Shown: in pieces, positions 45,112-55,914 of the stretch
Layout: every line of letters starts with the position of its first letter
Numbering within the stretch: the stretch's first letter is position 1
NCBI RefSeq assembly: GCF_932294415.1
Contig: NC_065543.1
Location: 47,579,777 to 47,643,776 of the forward strand
Direction: 5' to 3'
Origin: Quercus robur
Lineage: Eukaryota > Streptophyta > Magnoliopsida > Fagales > Fagaceae
Length of the DNA stretch: 64,000 nucleotides
Made by a program: the position numbers and the translations under genes
The notes under the pieces: generated by a model
What the model was told of the DNA's origin: nothing
The model's input: the letters and a program-made list of their open reading frames with translations, nothing else
The model's database searches: none

Positions 45112-48100
45112 ATGGCTTCCCACACCCATCTCGACGATGTAAACAACTCCTCCAATTTCTCAAATTCATTCTATTTTTTTCTCGTTGTCTTTGTAGTTTC
45201 TCTGATTCTGAGCTTGTTTGTGAAACTCAGGACGATGAATTCGGAGGCGATTTTCCTGGAACTCACAATGCCAGGCGTTCAGGTTTTTTATTTTTATTTA
45301 TTTATTTATTTTTATTTTTTTTAGTTCGTTTTCTCTGTTGGGTTTATTTATTTATTTTTAAATAAAGATAATAATTTTTGTGTGCTAATAATTTTGTTTA
45401 GGTAATAAGAGAAATTTTGGGGATCTTGAGGATGATGAAGATGATATTTTTGGCTCAAAAAAGGTATTTATTGTGTTTCTGTGAGCATACCCACATTGAC
45501 ACATGTGTGACTTGTTATAATTTTGCATTGAAATTAGGCATGAAATTGACAGCAATTTATATGCAAAGTGTTCTTTTGTGGTACATTTGGGTTATAGTAA
45601 GTACCCACTGTGATCAAAATTGTTTATCTTGAGTGTGTTGAGTTTAGCCTTTTGAGTGTAGTTGAGATGAGAATGTTAAGATGGGTAAGTGAAAATATAA
45701 GGAAAAATAGGATTTTTATTAAAAAATGTGTCTGCCCCAACTTACACTATATAAAAGACTGCATCAGATTAGTTCCATTCGATATTGGCTGAACTACTTG
45801 TTGATCAACACTTACAAATATATATATATATATATAAGGGAAAGGTAGGATTTTTTTTGATGATATGGAACCTTACCAAGGCCAATTTGGAGCCATCCTT
45901 GGGGAAAACAACGGATACACAACCCCACCCATTAGAACCATGTATCAAGTAACCCAGGGGAATTCCTAGCGGGGTTCGAACCCATTTGTCTGGGTTTATA
46001 GCCTCCAACTACTAGGTTACACCTGGACGGGTAAGGAAGGATAGGATTTGAAACATAGAATTTTGCTCAAAAATAGGGGTAGCTCCTATTGATGAAGAGG
46101 TGAGGGAAAGTTGCTTGGGATGATTTGATTATTTATAGAGGAGAGTGATTAATGCACCAGTGAGGAAGAGTGAGTTGATTCAAGTCATGGGAAGTAATGA
46201 AGGTAGAAGAATATCTAAAATGACGTTAGTAGAAATAGTGAAAAGGACATGTCAATTAAGGGGGTAACAAAGAGAACAAATTTATATAAAATAGAATGAC
46301 ATAAAAGAATACATGTAACTGACTTTGATAGGATTATCGAGGATCTATAGTTGACCCCAAAATTTTTGGACGGTTGTTGTGATATTTATATTCATGAAGG
46401 AATGATGAAGATTAAACCACCTGAAAATAGATGGCTATGATAATTGTGGGTACCTTACCCTTAAGAGACACAGAGGTATCATATAGTTAGAGTGTGTGTG
46501 TGGTCGAGAGAGAGAGAGAGAGAGAGAGAGGACTACAAATGCGGTAGCGAATGTGAATGAAGCAATGGGAGATGGTGGGGAATTTAAGTGAGGAGTGAGA
46601 TAACAGGGTTGAGATGATATCGTCTAGATTTAAATTCTGCTGAAATGTTGCTGAAGCCTGTGATTGTTGAGCTGATTGTTATTCCCATTGAACTCATAGA
46701 TATCTTTGAATTGTTGCTCTTCAATGCTTCCAAATGATGGAGCATTTTATCCAAAGAAGAGGCACTATTTTGGGGTGTCAAAGTTGAATGGAAGCATGTT
46801 ACCTTTGATGCAATCCATTTTCTTAAATGTTCATATAGAAGATTAGTGAATGATTAAAGTCTGACTAGATATCCAAATGAGCTTGGTGTGTTGCATCAAC
46901 TAGACCTGGGATAGACTTTTAAGTGTTGTTTGCACTTGACTGATTGAGAAAATATCTTCTGAGTTGTAAACATAATTCTGGGATTTACTTATTCAATATT
47001 TGGAACTTCTACTGAGAGATTATATAATTTTTATTCTGCTGCATCAGTCCAACATCAGTTCCAACTCCATCCTCCTTGCTTGTCTAAGGCTTCTTGTTGA
47101 ACTTTAAAAAGAAGGATAAAATGTGGAACCCACAGCATTTTAATATTCCTATTCATATGATTTTTGGAGATCAGTAACCAATTACTTGAAATTGAGAGAG
47201 ATTAAGCATCTGAATGTGAGATGTAGGGACTAGGAATCTTTGCCTCTGTTGATCATGAATCAGTGTGAGGCATCATATCCTTCAGGCTCTGTTTATTCTA
47301 GGACTTCTGCAGAATACATAACATATATTCATCTTTATTTCACAAAACTTCGTTGTAAAATTTTAATGACTCCTCATATATTTTCAAGTCTTTGCCTACA
47401 CAGGGTAAGGGTCTCTATTGTTTTCCCTTACTTTACTATATAATAATTTTGTAGAGGCATGAAGCTTAAGTTTTTTTCCTTGCGTCTTTGTATATTTTGA
47501 GGATCACACCATTTTTTTGGGTCATAATGCAGGGTAAGCCAAAAGTAGAAGAAACTGCTCCAGGTGTAGCAACTGGGATGATTTTGTCTCTTCGTGAGAG
47601 GTATCATAAGATCTAGAATGATTTTTATTGTCTTTTCATGCTATCAGTTGTTAGATTGCATCAAATTATGTTTAAGCCTAATATTTATTTTTCATTGGAA
47701 TTTTCTTTTGCAGTCTTCAGACCTGTAAGGATAATCTTGCAACATGTCAAGTATGTATTTATATCCATCAATTGATGTTATATCTTTGTTCCTATATTGT
47801 ATACCTCTCAGTTTGGGTGCTGTAAATTATGTGCTCAATGATGATATAAATTTCAGGGAAAAGACTACTACCATTCACATCAGTGAGGGAATTTTGTGTA
47901 AAACTTTAATCTGCACAGTTATCTTGCTTCTCAATTTTATTTGAGTAAGAAACTCCATAAGGAACAAGGAGCCCTTAGGCTATTAGACAAGTGTTTCTAG
48001 ATTGTTCAAAAAAGGAAAGAGGAAGATTTTCCCCTATAACTTTGGTTTTCTGAAATTTTATGAATATCATATCAGATTCCTGAAAAATTGGAACTTCAGG

Positions 48101-48520
48101 TCACACTATAGCAATTAAAATTCTAATTATGGTGCTTTCTAGCATTTGGGGATTCTGGAATTGATTACTAATTCATAGTTTATGCTTTCTAGCTGTTTGG
48201 AAAAATACTTTTCATACTAATGGTCACCTCATAATTAATTAGACTCAAGAAAATTCCTTTTTATTTTTATTTATTTATAAAAGGGATAGCGTGCCTGATT
48301 TGGCAGTTCCAATTCAATATGGAATGCCTAGGATGCTACAGAAACTCAAAATTCCTTTGTATTGAATATTGTGTTAGAGTTGTAGAATCTCTAATATCTT
48401 CAACTCCTCTTAATAAGAAACAGTAATCACCTTAACATGCACCTTTAGCATCACTTGTAAAAAGCAACCCTGGTTGCTAACTACATTTTGTACAACAGCG
48501 ACTACTGCATCCTTTTAGTG

Positions 48521-48556
<36 letters not shown>

Positions 48557-51500
48557 TCAAGTGTCAGTTTTCTTGCATTTGATATGTTAAAATGTAATGA
48601 GGGTCCTACATTGAAGTCTTGAGTATGGTCAACTTACAAAAGGTCAATTTCTTCAACAAAGAGAATTCAGATCAATAAACTTTAACAGACTTATCAAAAG
48701 AGAAAAAGAAAAAGAAAAAGAAAAAAGATCAATATACTTTAACAGTAGTAGTAGTGGGGGATAGATAGGTTTCTCAGGGCAACACTTGCATGCATGACTT
48801 GTTGGATGTTATTGTACAAATTTTATGAATGCTAATCCTTTTAAAATTTAAGTTTGAATGGTTCCATGCCACCTATGGAAGTGCATAATGATTATGTTTA
48901 ATTTATGATTCTGCCTCTGATGGAGGAGTCTAGTGCATTTATTGGAATGATGATGTGGCACAGAGGTGTCATGGCTTAATGCAATGTGGGATGCATGGGG
49001 GCCTAGCTTGGCCAAGTTGCACAAGGAGGCTAAGGTGGGCCGAATTTTACACGTGCCATATGATTATTGTAGCTAAATCCACATGTCAAGCTTGTTTTAG
49101 TACTTGAAAATTTGAGGGAAAATTAGTTAGTGGTGCTAGATTTTAGGAAGCTGTTAGAAATAGAAGCCACATGCTCTATTAATTATAAAACAACAATGCT
49201 ACAAACACAACTTGTTGAGGTGGCCGATTGTGATTAGTGCAATATTACTCACTGGGACTACCACTGACATCACTTTTATTTTACACCAATCACAACCTGC
49301 CAACTTAGCAGTTGTGAAAAATGTTATGAAAGTTGTTGTGTCATTATACTTATAAGTAATTAATATGTTATTATTGTATCTTGGCATATGATAAATGTGA
49401 GTTAGTTGTGGGATGATTTCATCACTTATAACTACTTCCTAGGCTATAAATATCCATGCACTTGCTTTGTAATTCATTGATTGATAATAAAGTTTCAGAA
49501 TTTCAGATTTTGAGTTTAGATTGAGATGTGAATTCCCATTCTTTCACTACTTTTCTCTCTCTCTGGAATCTGCCTCTCTATTAAATGCAATTATTTCATC
49601 TCTTGCACCAGCTTCCCTACAACATATTATCTAGGTCATTAAATTATAATTTTTACAATTTTCAGGAAGAACTTGAAGCTGCAAAATCTGAGATTCAGAT
49701 GTGGCATTCTTCATTTCAGAATGAGTCCTTCATACCTACTGGAACTTCTCCTGGTTAGCCTTTCCTCAAAGAGTTCATTGTTTTATTTTTATTTACTTTG
49801 CAGTTTTGTGTAAACTGTATGTGCAGCTCTAAGCTTTAAGTCTCTTGTGATCATATTATGCATGCATTCCTTAAATAATTGATTTTGAATTTTCTTTGTA
49901 GAACCTAAATTAGTGATCGATTATCTTCAGATGCTGAAATCCTCTGAGGAGTCATTGAGAGAACAGGTTTGGGATTTATTGCTGGATTTTATTACTATTA
50001 TTATTTTTTTGGTTTCATGAAAATTCACCATTTCGTGTGTAGCATTTCACCCATGTTTAATCTTGTTATCAGCTAGAAAAAGCCAAGAAAAAGGAAGCAG
50101 CATTCATTGTAACATTTGCAAAACGAGAGCAAGAAATATCAGAGTTAAAGGTATACATTTTTCTTTTCCCATATCTTTTTCTTGAAGTATTTAGTGTGCA
50201 CAAAATATAACCACCGAAACAAAGTCCGCAGAAAATGTATCTTCCAATCGAAAGTTGACCTCTCACACCCGTCTAAATTTCTTGCATTTCTGTCCCTCCA
50301 AATACACCACATCAAACAATGAGGAATGGCCTTCCAAATCTCCCTATGGCGATGCCACCCAAAACGGCCTTGCCAACTTGCTAGTTAATCAACACCCCTC
50401 CCAGGCATCACCCACTGAACCCCAAAAAGAGCAAAGACCATTTCCCATAACTCTTTGGCAATATGGCAGTGCAATAACAAATGTTCCATTGTCTCTCCAT
50501 AAGCAGACTAATAGGAATATCTACCATTTTTATGTCTAGCAATGTCCTAAGGTTTTTAGATGAAGTTGCAAACTTTTCATTGTTTTCACTAGCCTATTCC
50601 ATGAAATAAGAATTGCTCCTCTATCATCCCTTGACAATTTTGCTTTAAATTCCTTTGACCTGATTCAGAATTTCAGAGTGATAAACTATTTGTTTGAACC
50701 CCCCTCAACCTAGAAAAAAGTTCTTTAAGCGCTGTAATAATCTTAGCTTTATGGTATTACCACATAATAAACTTGGAGTTATCCAAAAAGGAGATGGCAT
50801 GGTTCCATAGTTTCAATTAATGCACAAAGACAATTTTGCAACTGCACCTTATTTTCCTTTATTATATGATTATTCTGAACCCTATTTTTCTATGAAATTT
50901 TAATACATCTTGGTTTTTTTAGTATGTTCATTTCTTGCATGTTATTTTCTGATCTTCTAAGACCAGGTTTATTCTTATATTTCCAGTCTGCAGTAAGGGA
51001 ATTAAAAGCGCAACTCAAGCCACCATCAATGCAGGTAATATAATGATTTTGTGGTTTTGTTTCTTGGGGGTATACAATAATTATGGAATCGAAGGATTGG
51101 AGGTACTGTAATTGTTAGTTCAGTATCATTTTGTGTTTTCAGTTTATGATTTCTCTGGGATCTCATCTTTTATTTTTTTATAGGGTAGGAATTGAATATT
51201 TTATCTTCTTCTTCTGTGAGCCATATATTTACTTGCTTTGATACACTCAGCTCGAAGTCTTCTCCTTGTATAAATGTGAAGTACCCACTCTCCCCAAAAG
51301 CTCTCTACCTCAAAGTAATTTATATGTTGTGATACATCTACTTCATTACTGAACCTTTTTTCATGTTGATTAATTTATCAAACCTCTACAGCAGACCTGA
51401 TGCATTACTCTGTTTTCCTGCCTTTTGCTCTTCCTCTTCTTAGTGTCTTTGAAGCATTTTCCTACATTTTTTTCCAATTCTTCTCGAGAACCAAAGGAGG

Positions 51501-54500
51501 CTTTGGAATGATTGTACATGGTTCAGTTTTATCTTCTTCTTCTTCTTCTTTTCTATATTATTATTTTTATTATAAATTTGGTAAGTGACACATGCACCCA
51601 ATGAATTTGAACCCATGACCTCCTCCCATGCATTCTTGTGAAAGGAGGAAGTGCCATTTGAGCTAGGGTTTAAGAGTTTGAAATTTGGATTTTTTTTGGG
51701 ACATCCAGCTTAGTAAGGTTCCATAGATGACGTAACCGAGCTTAATGATTGAAAGGACATATTTTTACTGATTTTTTACCAATGAATTGACCTCTCCCTA
51801 TTGTTTGTTTTTTTGAATGGATACGGGTTTGCAGCCAGCTCTTATGTCTCTATTGCTGCCGTTTTCTTTTAATCTTTGAGTACTCTTCATGAGAGACATT
51901 TACACGATACAGTTATCCATTCCTCTTTACCAGTGGGGGATGATTATCGTGATGCTCATACTGGCATTGAAAGCAGTCTTGCCATGCTTTTCAGCTTTGA
52001 AAACTGGTGGCCATATTTGAGGTTTATGGGATGGTACTTGATGGGCAAACTGAGAACTGGATTCCTTTATTTATTGAGGCTCAGACAATGTTTCTCTGAA
52101 GTATATGACCTGTTCTAAGTGCATCTTTGAAAGTTAATGGGATTGTTTAGGCATCAGTGTGGAAATTCTGAGCTAGTTATACCTAGAAAGTTGTGTTTTC
52201 TTAGGCTTGCACACAGGCAATTTTTGTTTGCCTTGTATTTATCATATGTAGTCTTATGAAAATATACAAGATTTTTTTTTTTTTTTTTGGGTGTGGTAAC
52301 AATACATTTCCGAACATCATCCACATTCTTGATCTTGAATGGCTAATTGCCACTATTTCCAAAAATATTAGTCATCCTGATTCCTCCATTTGGTTAGCTT
52401 ACTGCTGTGACAGTATTGCTTCTGATAACATCAATAAAATCCTTGCTTTTACTCTTTCATGGTTTCTTGATTCTAAAAATGTTTATCCTCTATCCATTGG
52501 AAATTTCGTAGATAAATGTTTCATTATTTGGTTTCTTTGGGAAAGAAGTGTTCTCTTTTTTGTTAATTGTTTAAATTAACTAACAGAATTGGTATGGTGG
52601 TTGATTTGACAGGCTAGGAGATTATTACTAGATCCTGCAATTCATGAAGAGTTTACACGTTTAAAGGTTTGTAAAACTCCTTCATTAGATATGGGAGTTA
52701 TTACCCCTGAGTATGGACGTGCTCCTTCTCTTTGCTTCTTGGTTATGAACAGCAATGACTTTATTGCAAAAAGGAAGACGGTCATTGTGACCAATGCTCA
52801 TGTCTAAGATATGGTCATTTGTTGATCCATTGATGTAGGGCATTGTGACTAATGCCCACGTCTTTTTACATTCTATTGACTGCTGGATTTGCTGTGTGAA
52901 TTTATTTATGTAAAAAGGAATAAGGATCATATTTAAATCCGAACAAATAATAAGGCTTTGACCAAATTTTCTTCATGGTCACCTCACAGATTGATGGAGG
53001 GCATTTATATGCTCCGCTCCTAGGTCAAATATAAAATTTCAATTTGGAGCTTTTTATATGTTGAAGTACACTAAGTTTCCAGATGCAAAGTTTAGAAAGC
53101 AGAGGCAATAAATGAAATAAAAGCAGGGGTTCCATTAATAACCCAAGGTTTGCTTCTAGTCCTTTGGAGACCATAACTTGAAATTACACAAAGTATCAGC
53201 ATTTAGAATGAAAATGGCAATAATTTCTTTGTTTACATTTCATGCCATTTTCTACCATATCTGATTGTGATTGCTGTTAATTGTTTTAATAAGATTTCTG
53301 ATTTGAAGTTATACTTTTGTTGTTTTCTGTTACTTTAGAGCACCCCAAAGTGGCTCAGTATTTGTCTTTTGCTTTTAGAAAGTCTGTTTATGTTTTCTTG
53401 TGATGCCATAATGCTAGAATTTGGTTGAGGAGAAGGAGAAAGAGCTGAAGGAGAAACAGGATACTATTTCTGCACTCAGTTTCACCCCACAAAGCAAGAT
53501 GGGTAAGATGCTGATGGCTAAATGCAGGACTCTACAAGAGGAAAATGAGGAGATTGGAAATCTAGCTTCCGAAGGAAAGGTGCTGCAACTGCATTGCATT
53601 ATAGTTCCTGTCATCATTCTTCTCAGTTTGTATCAATTTTCATTTTGGCCTTGAGAAATTTTTTTTCTAGGTTTCTTATTATATTTATGTTTCTTCTATG
53701 AGAAATGGAGACATGATTTCGTGCATGAGCTTGCTTTAAGGGCAGTTTTCCGGGGGTGGGGGTTAGGGGATAGGTGGTATACGATAAGAAACACTTTTAC
53801 TCCTGATTCTATATGGTTAAGGAGGATTATGCACAAACTTAAGTAAACCAATTTGATTTAGTTCATAGTATGATGTTATCTTATGTTTCCAGAAGTGATT
53901 GATTTTCCTTATGCTAAACTCTTGGTTAACTTGATTTTTCTCTACATTCCGTTGTCAGATGCATGAGTTAGCAATGCAACTTGCTTTGCAGAAATCTCAA
54001 AATACAGAACTCAGAAGCCAATTTGAAGGTTAGTACTTAGTATATATCGACTGTATGTATATTTATTTCCTTGGCTGGGTTTCAATTATAATAGATGCCT
54101 AAGTATCAAGTAAATTAAAAGACTCCAATCATTTACAGTTACATAGGAAAATACCTTTTTAACTTTCAGATACTGTATAGTTAACATTTTAGGAGTTCTT
54201 TTCTACTTATCAAAATTAATATAACTTATTAGTAACTAAACAATTTTTTATTTATGGAAGTCTTCATGCAAATATCTTAATGTAATCAATCCTTTTTGAG
54301 AAGAAGACATTCTGTTTGTAAAAGACCTATAGAATATTCATTTCTAATGATCAAGGTGCATCCCTCTTTCTGTTTTCTTTGTCAAATTGCTAGAATTATG
54401 ATCCTACCGCAATTACAATCAGGATAGAACTCAAACTGTCGTCACAATTAATCTTCTCTTTCAGTTTCTGTGGCATCAAACATTTAGTTCCCTCTGCTTT

Positions 54501-55300
54501 TTTGTTCAAAAGAAATTAAGCGAGATTGTTAAGGGTACACTTAATCGTTTTGTGCATTAAGCTGAAACCAATGTTGCTATACCATGGTTTTCAAAGTTCA
54601 TGCTATATTGATTCTCTTTGTACATTAAGTTGAAACCAATGTTGCTATACCATGGTTTTCAAAGTTCATGCTATATTGATTCTCTTTGTTCTATTGCGTG
54701 CAGGACTGCACAAACATATGGAGGGGCTTACGAATGATGTGGAAAGATCAAATGAAATGGTTTTCATCTTTCTTTCCTTTCTTAATTTACTTGGAGTAAA
54801 TTTTGCAGTTTATTATTATGTTAGTGTATATATGCTTCTATATAACATATTTCCAGGGGTAACTGAAAATAGACATATTTCCCCACAGAATCATGATTGC
54901 GTAAATGTATTATACCAATTTTCTGGATCAAATATCTTCTTGTTGATGATTGATGCTATATGATCGTCTTTGTTTGACATTTATAGGATAATCAATTATA
55001 GCCAGAATCTTTAGGTTAATCTGTGATTTGGCTTTAGATGCTTTGAACTAAACGAAATATTGGTAAAGGTGATCTAAATGTAACTGTGTTATATGAGTGA
55101 TCATAAAAAATATTGTACATCTATTGCAGGCGCTTATCTTGCAAGAAAAGCTAGAAGAAAAAGATCAAGAGATTGAAAGGCTGAAGAATGAGGCGCAACA
55201 AAAGAGCGTAATAGAGGAGGAAAAGGAGGAAAAAACCGATTCGGCTCCTCTCCAGAAAGAGAGAGATGAAGAGATGATTGATGGGGAAACCAACAACTGA
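45112..55300 (+). CDS. FIP37: FIP37, WTAP-like subunit of the m6A mRNA methyltransferase (14 exons)
   Basis: Plant orthologue of WTAP. It acts in the nucleus with MTA and MTB to place N6-methyladenosine on mRNA and was first found as an FKBP12 partner. Exons: 45112-45138, 45231-45282, 45402-45463, 47533-47600, 47714-47750, 49666-49753, 49902-49966, 50073-50150, 50987-51034, 52613-52666, 53418-53579, 53959-54028, 54704-54759, 55130-55300. All are GT-AG and in frame, giving 345 residues; Arabidopsis FIP37 is similar in length. Key blocks: acidic [71 protein letters not shown], and a Glu/Lys-rich tail. It is almost wholly coiled coil. The start is the first ATG giving an acidic N-terminus. Introns 3, 5, 8 and 9 are enlarged by retroposon or MITE debris. 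Confidence 0.93.
45838..46030 (-). mobile_element. tRNA-derived SINE in FIP37 intron 3
   Basis: Read on the minus strand: TGTAACCTAGTAGTTGG (A-box-like), then about 35 bp later GGGTTCGAACCCC, a perfect B box, then a body of about 130 bp running to ATATCATCAAAAAAAATCC and a (TA)n run. This is the order of a pol III-driven SINE, lying antisense to FIP37. Confidence 0.75.
46075..46376 (+). pseudogene. LINE ORF2 C-terminal remnant in FIP37 intron 3
   Basis: In one forward frame the text reads [16 protein letters not shown], then [14 protein letters not shown], with stops before and after. A diverged DFDRI ... LTPKFLD follows. These are the conserved blocks at the end of plant non-LTR reverse transcriptase proteins (APVR.S..I.V.G, RGRPK.T..E..K.D, LDR..W...IHVADP). 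Internal stops show it is dead. It lies in sense orientation in the intron. Confidence 0.75.
46506..46531. repeat. (GA)n microsatellite
   Basis: An uninterrupted AG run in FIP37 intron 3. Confidence 0.9.
48525..48554. repeat. (AT)n microsatellite
   Basis: An AT run in FIP37 intron 5. Confidence 0.9.
49190..49345. mobile_element. MITE in FIP37 intron 5
   Basis: The left end ACAACAATGCTACAAACACA and the right end, complemented, ACAACAACTTTCATAACATT are imperfect inverted repeats. Inside, GATTGTGATTAGTGCAATAT and GGTTGTGATTGGTGTAAAAT face each other. It is about 155 bp and non-coding. A target duplication was not resolved. Confidence 0.55.
50185..50525 (-). pseudogene. reverse-transcriptase zinc-binding (zf-RVT) fragment of a LINE, antisense in FIP37 intron 8
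   Basis: The minus strand reads [19 protein letters not shown], then [13 protein letters not shown], and in the same frame after one stop [34 protein letters not shown]. These are the usual zf-RVT blocks: E(T/S)..HL..HC..A...W and C..W.IW..RN. The stop codon and the absence of the reverse transcriptase domain mark it as a remnant. Confidence 0.75.
51585..51672 (-). mobile_element. short SINE fragment in FIP37 intron 9
   Basis: The minus strand reads TAGCTCAAATGGCACTTCCT, about 25 bp of spacer, GGAGGTCATGGGTTCAAATT. The A box-like GCTCAAATGGCA and B box-like GGTTCAAATTC match the Au-SINE type of tRNA-derived head. The rest of the element is missing or unrecognisable. Confidence 0.55.
54555..54690 (+). 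repeat. 68-bp tandem duplication before FIP37 exon 13
   Basis: The block beginning CATTAAG(C/T)TGAAACCAATG and running through CCATGGTTTTCAAAGTTCAT to TTGATTCTCTTTGT occurs at 54555-54622 and again at 54623-54690. The copies are almost identical. The second ends 13 bp before the acceptor of exon 13. Confidence 0.92.
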
Positions 55301-55914
55301 GTTATTCAATGCAATTTTGTAGGATTTAATTAATTTATTCCCCTTCCATTTGTGATTTGTACATTAAACATTAATGTAATTCTTTTTGGTGACATTTATG
55401 CTTTTCATTTTCAATCTGCACCACCACCAGGTTAGTGGATGAGGTAACATCATCTTGAATTTTAGGTTCCCTCATCCCAAATACAAAATTTTACCAGTGA
55501 GTTGGACCGGTTGAACCACGGATGGGTCTAACACCTGCCTGACCTGTTTGGCAGTTATAAGGCTCACTGTCCATTTTTAAAAGCCTAGTAAAAAATGTAG
55601 TATTAGAATCAGGTACTGGTGCATTGTTAAGTAGATTTCTTCCTGTCCATTAGAAAAGGAGAGCAATGTTTATGCATGTATGCCACAAAAGAATGCATTG
55701 TTTACCAAGACTAAAATAGACTACCACACCACCGAAAAATATGGTAGGATTTCATCATTTAAAAAAAGATTTGAGAACAATAAGCAGATTTGGCTAAGGA
55801 CCACTATAAACTAGAGAGAGAGAGAGAGAGAGAGCTAAAAAGAAAGAGCTAAACGCTTGTAATAGCCTTAACAATTGGGACTACACTTGTATATGCTGGA
55901 TATGTTCCGTTATC
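55301..55914. other. intergenic between two convergent genes
   Basis: 614 bp between the FIP37 stop and the stop of the G-patch gene. Both 3' UTRs must end here. It holds an (AG)n run at 55813-55834. No further gene is seen. Confidence 0.6.
55813..55834. repeat. (AG)n microsatellite
   Basis: An AG run in the interval between FIP37 and the G-patch gene. Confidence 0.9.

Noticed and set aside
48800-49625. Possible solo LTR in FIP37 intron 5 (TATA-like GGCTATAAATATCC near 49442, candidate ends TGTTGG...CTACAACA)
   Set aside because: The flanking bases do not form a target duplication and the left end is arbitrary.
52256-52579. 107-codon forward frame in FIP37 intron 9
   Set aside because: It begins in a poly-T tract and reads as a hydrophobic, Trp/Cys-containing string with no family I recognise. 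It is probably part of an unidentified repeat.
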